From: Alkalinema sp. FACHB-956 | GTDB taxonomy: Bacteria; Cyanobacteriota; Cyanobacteriia; Leptolyngbyales; Leptolyngbyaceae | Length of the DNA: 64,000 bases | Direction: 5' to 3' | Assembly: GCF_014697025.1 (NCBI RefSeq) | Contig: NZ_JACJRC010000024.1 | Span: 17,935-81,934 of the forward strand | Shown here: positions 63,699 through 64,000 of the stretch, piece after piece | How positions within the stretch are numbered: the first letter of the stretch is position 1 | Layout: each line of letters starts with the position of its first letter | Notes under the pieces: model-generated | The model's database searches: none | Seen by the model: the letters and a program-made list of their open reading frames with translations, nothing else | Told to the model about the DNA's origin: nothing | Program-made: the position numbers and the translations under genes

Positions 63699-64000
63699 CT
63701 AGGAAGGCTCCGTTGAGGACTGGGCTTGGAGGGTTTGGATTTGCTCGATCGACAATCCCGTAATCTCAGCAATTTCCTCTACTGGGAAATTACGTCGCAA
63801 CAGATTTAGTGCAACATCCATCTTGCCTTTTTCTATCCCTCTTTCTATCCCTCTTTCTATCCCTTCCTCGATACCTTCTTCTTTGGCTTCCTGATAGACA
63901 CGGGTTTGCTCTAGGCTGATTCCTAACATGGCGTTGACCTCCTGTCGCGATAGGCTGGTAAACCGATAGGTCACGATCGAACTGACTAAGTCTATTATGC
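63699..64000 (-). CDS. C-terminal part of an Rpn-type (PD-(D/E)XK/DUF2887-like) transposase-associated nuclease, cut by the window edge
   Basis: The frame stays open to base 64000 (IIDLVSSIVTYRF precedes the GTG at 63974), so the N-terminal nuclease core is outside the window. The visible 100 residues show TSLSRQEVNAMLGISLEQTRVYQEA and a charged EGIEEGIERGIERGIEKGK repeat, then MDVALNLLRRNFPVEEIAEITGLS. These are the end of the family of recombination-promoting nuclease/transposase-like proteins, abundant in cyanobacteria. Whether the full gene is intact cannot be seen. Confidence 0.8.
   Translation of the reverse strand, partial: IIDLVSSIVTYRFTSLSRQEVNAMLGISLEQTRVYQEAKEEGIEEGIERGIERGIEKGKMDVALNLLRRNFPVEEIAEITGLSIEQIQTLQAQSSTEPS

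Noticed and set aside
1..64000. CRISPR arrays or insertion sequences
   Set aside because: Tandem repeats found are 12-18 bp without spacers. No transposase gene with terminal inverted repeats was recognised; the only related gene is the truncated Rpn-type end at the right edge.

Overview
The window reads as a cyanobacterial chromosome segment. The GCGATCGC (HIP1) octamer and its GATCG core recur throughout. A CpcS/CpeS-type phycobiliprotein lyase, a four-ACT aspartate kinase, DUF928 proteins, CHAT/TPR proteins and a B12 riboswitch in front of hupE all point the same way. The species cannot be named from this sequence.

Layout. 1-4.2 kb: the 3' part of a large exported nuclease with Calx-beta and RTX repeats. 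4.4-12.5 kb: ordinary metabolism (FdhF/YdeP oxidoreductase, FemAB-like acyltransferase, small secreted protein, lysC, cupin, SDR). 12.5-17.3 kb: an amine oxidase, then an integron. The integron has an IntI-type integrase, a repeat-rich attI-like region, and a nucleotidyltransferase gene inside a cassette closed by a textbook attC site; an AT-rich TPR gene lies beyond and may be a decayed second cassette. 17.3-24.7 kb: a 72-aa protein behind a structured leader, dnaJ, an acyltransferase, a HEAT-like protein, a three-gene unknown operon and tRNA-Thr(CGU).

24.9-53.1 kb holds the most striking architecture: two copies, in opposite orientation, of one ordered module. The order is TPS/filamentous-haemagglutinin exoprotein, exported TPR-CHAT protein, DUF928 protein, CHASE2 histidine kinase, response-regulator protein. 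The copies diverge from a central segment with a cobalamin riboswitch, hupE and a secreted-type zinc metalloprotease. An AAA-like membrane ATPase follows the left copy. No TpsB outer-membrane transporter is in the window. I infer a surface/secretory sensing system built from extracytoplasmic caspase-like proteins and CHASE2 sensors.

53.3-64 kb: purL, purF, the lyase, then a small gene coupled to a caspase-FGE fusion. The last codons of that fusion look like a diversity-generating-retroelement variable region, but no reverse transcriptase is present. A second 72-aa paralogue follows, with the same leader/attenuator as the one at 17.5 kb. Then come a YugP-type zinc peptidase, yqeK, rsfS and a truncated Rpn-type gene. 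Locus-specific short tandem duplications (12-18 bp), often across or just after stop codons, recur all along the window.
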